From positions 1 to 5,736 of the forward strand of contig CAKTTR010000098.1 of assembly GCA_934615645.1 (NCBI GenBank): DNA of 5,736 bases, given 5' to 3'. Made by a program: the position numbers and the translations under genes. Below are positions 5,078 through 5,736 of this stretch, piece by piece; positions within the stretch are counted from its first letter, which is position 1; every line of letters starts with the position of its first letter. The stretch is from an uncultured Oscillospiraceae bacterium (GTDB lineage: Bacteria > Bacillota > Clostridia > Oscillospirales > Oscillospiraceae). The notes under the pieces are model-generated. The model was not told where the DNA came from, ran no database searches, and saw only the letters and a program-made list of their open reading frames with translations.

Positions 5078-5736
5078 CTACCGGTACCAAGCATCTTCCA
5101 CAAATGTCACTGGTTCTCCATTCAGTGTGGCAGCATAGTCATCCACGCTTCCGTTGAAAGGTGCAAGAAAATATAGCGTTCGCCCACCCTCTGGCGTGTC
5201 TTGCATCGCAGATTGGAAGCTGGAGCCGCGATTGTCTTGCAAGCGATAGTCTGCAAGATTGGCTTCTGCTGGAACACGTAGAACAAAATAGACAAATTGG
5301 TCCTTTCCAAGTCTGTTATTTTTACAGATTGAGACATACCCCTGGGCGTCTAGCTGTTGAAACTGATACGACTGCTCCGTCCCCATATCCATATCACTGG
5401 ATAATTCCCATTTTGAGCCGATCCGCGGCACCTGGACCAGAAGGACACCGTCTTCCTTTTCGGTTTTTCCTTTTGAAAGAGCGTAAAGTACGGCAGTCCC
5501 GTGCTCGCCTTCTGCCGAAACGATGATTGGCTCTGTATGCTGGTACCGAAATGCTTTCTCATAACTTGAGAAACCAAACAATGCATTTTCAAATGGTACC
5601 ATACACAGCGCCAGGCCCGAAACCAAGCCAAACGCCAAGGAAAGTACACACCAACGCCGCCTGTTCTGCATTCGCTTGCGTCCAAACCAGTAAATGACGC
5701 CAAAGGCAACAACGCCAATCACGATCCGTGTAATAT
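5078..5736 (-). CDS. Uncharacterised membrane-anchored protein, 5' end beyond the window
   Basis: The frame is open to the right edge, so the N-terminus is missing. A GTG at 5722 could start it, but four more sense codons (ITRI) precede that and no ribosome site is visible before the GTG, so the true start is probably outside. About 218 residues are seen. There is a hydrophobic segment at the visible N-terminus (VIGVVAFGVIYWF), a basic loop (GRKRMQNRRR), and a second helix at about residues 30-48 (CVLSLAFGLVSGLALCMVPF, in part). A soluble, probably extracytoplasmic domain of about 170 residues then runs to the stop, beginning SSYEKAFRYQHTEPIIVSAEGEHGTAVLYALSK. The strand-rich domain has no motif I can name. 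The basic loop suggests both termini lie outside. The next gene starts 78 bases downstream with no clear terminator or promoter between, so co-transcription is likely. Function unknown. Confidence 0.7.
   Translation of the reverse strand, partial: ITRIVIGVVAFGVIYWFGRKRMQNRRRWCVLSLAFGLVSGLALCMVPFENALFGFSSYEKAFRYQHTEPIIVSAEGEHGTAVLYALSKGKTEKEDGVLLVQVPRIGSKWELSSDMDMGTEQSYQFQQLDAQGYVSICKNNRLGKDQFVYFVLRVPAEANLADYRLQDNRGSSFQSAMQDTPEGGRTLYFLAPFNGSVDDYAATLNGEPVTFVEDAWYR

Noticed and set aside
3113..5736. Toxin-immunity, defence or mobile-element locus
   Set aside because: No nuclease, helicase, transposase, recombinase, toxin domain, terminal repeats or target duplication could be seen; only neighbourhood style hints at it.

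Overview
The window looks like chromosomal DNA from a GC-rich Gram-positive anaerobe, most likely a Clostridia/Oscillospiraceae-type gut bacterium. This is an inference. It rests on purine-rich Shine-Dalgarno sites 4-7 bases before most starts, sigma-A-type promoters in AT-rich gaps, a tgt-yajC pair, a BrnQ-type carrier, a DUF11-repeat protein beginning MASFQNYATLSYQG, and a DUF1871-like small protein. No species is assigned.

Layout. Positions 1-188 (minus) hold the first 62 codons of a BrnQ-family branched-chain amino acid carrier, with a near-consensus promoter at 225-253. Diverging from it, 385-1239 (plus) encodes a 284-residue protein with two DUF11 (Ig-like) repeats and no visible signal peptide. 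It converges on yajC, and a 17-bp perfect hairpin at 1335-1371, flanked by A and T tracts, terminates both strands. Positions 1378-2960 (minus) hold tgt (tRNA-guanine transglycosylase, complete, all catalytic and zinc residues present) followed by yajC. tgt has a promoter at 3037-3066, and yajC has a second one of its own at 1792-1820, in the gap behind tgt.

From 3113 to the right edge, five genes lie in a row on the minus strand: a membrane-anchored protein cut by the window edge (5078-5736), a two-helix membrane protein (4556-4999), an HELTH-motif putative zinc metallopeptidase (3983-4477), a protein with a membrane helix at each end and a short propeller-like middle (3370-3936), and a DUF1871-like protein (3113-3358). 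Gaps are 11-78 bases and I see no convincing internal promoter or terminator, so they probably form one transcript starting beyond the window. Four of the five have no function I can name. Sampled blocks of this stretch are clearly lower in GC than the housekeeping half (28/60 at 4561-4620 against 45/60 at 841-900).

The left half is ordinary conserved biology: amino acid uptake, queuosine modification and a Sec accessory subunit. The right half is the accessory part and the only candidate for something undescribed, but the sequence gives no direct evidence for a specific system such as defence, toxin or mobile DNA. No tRNA, rRNA, CRISPR array, insertion sequence or attachment site was seen.
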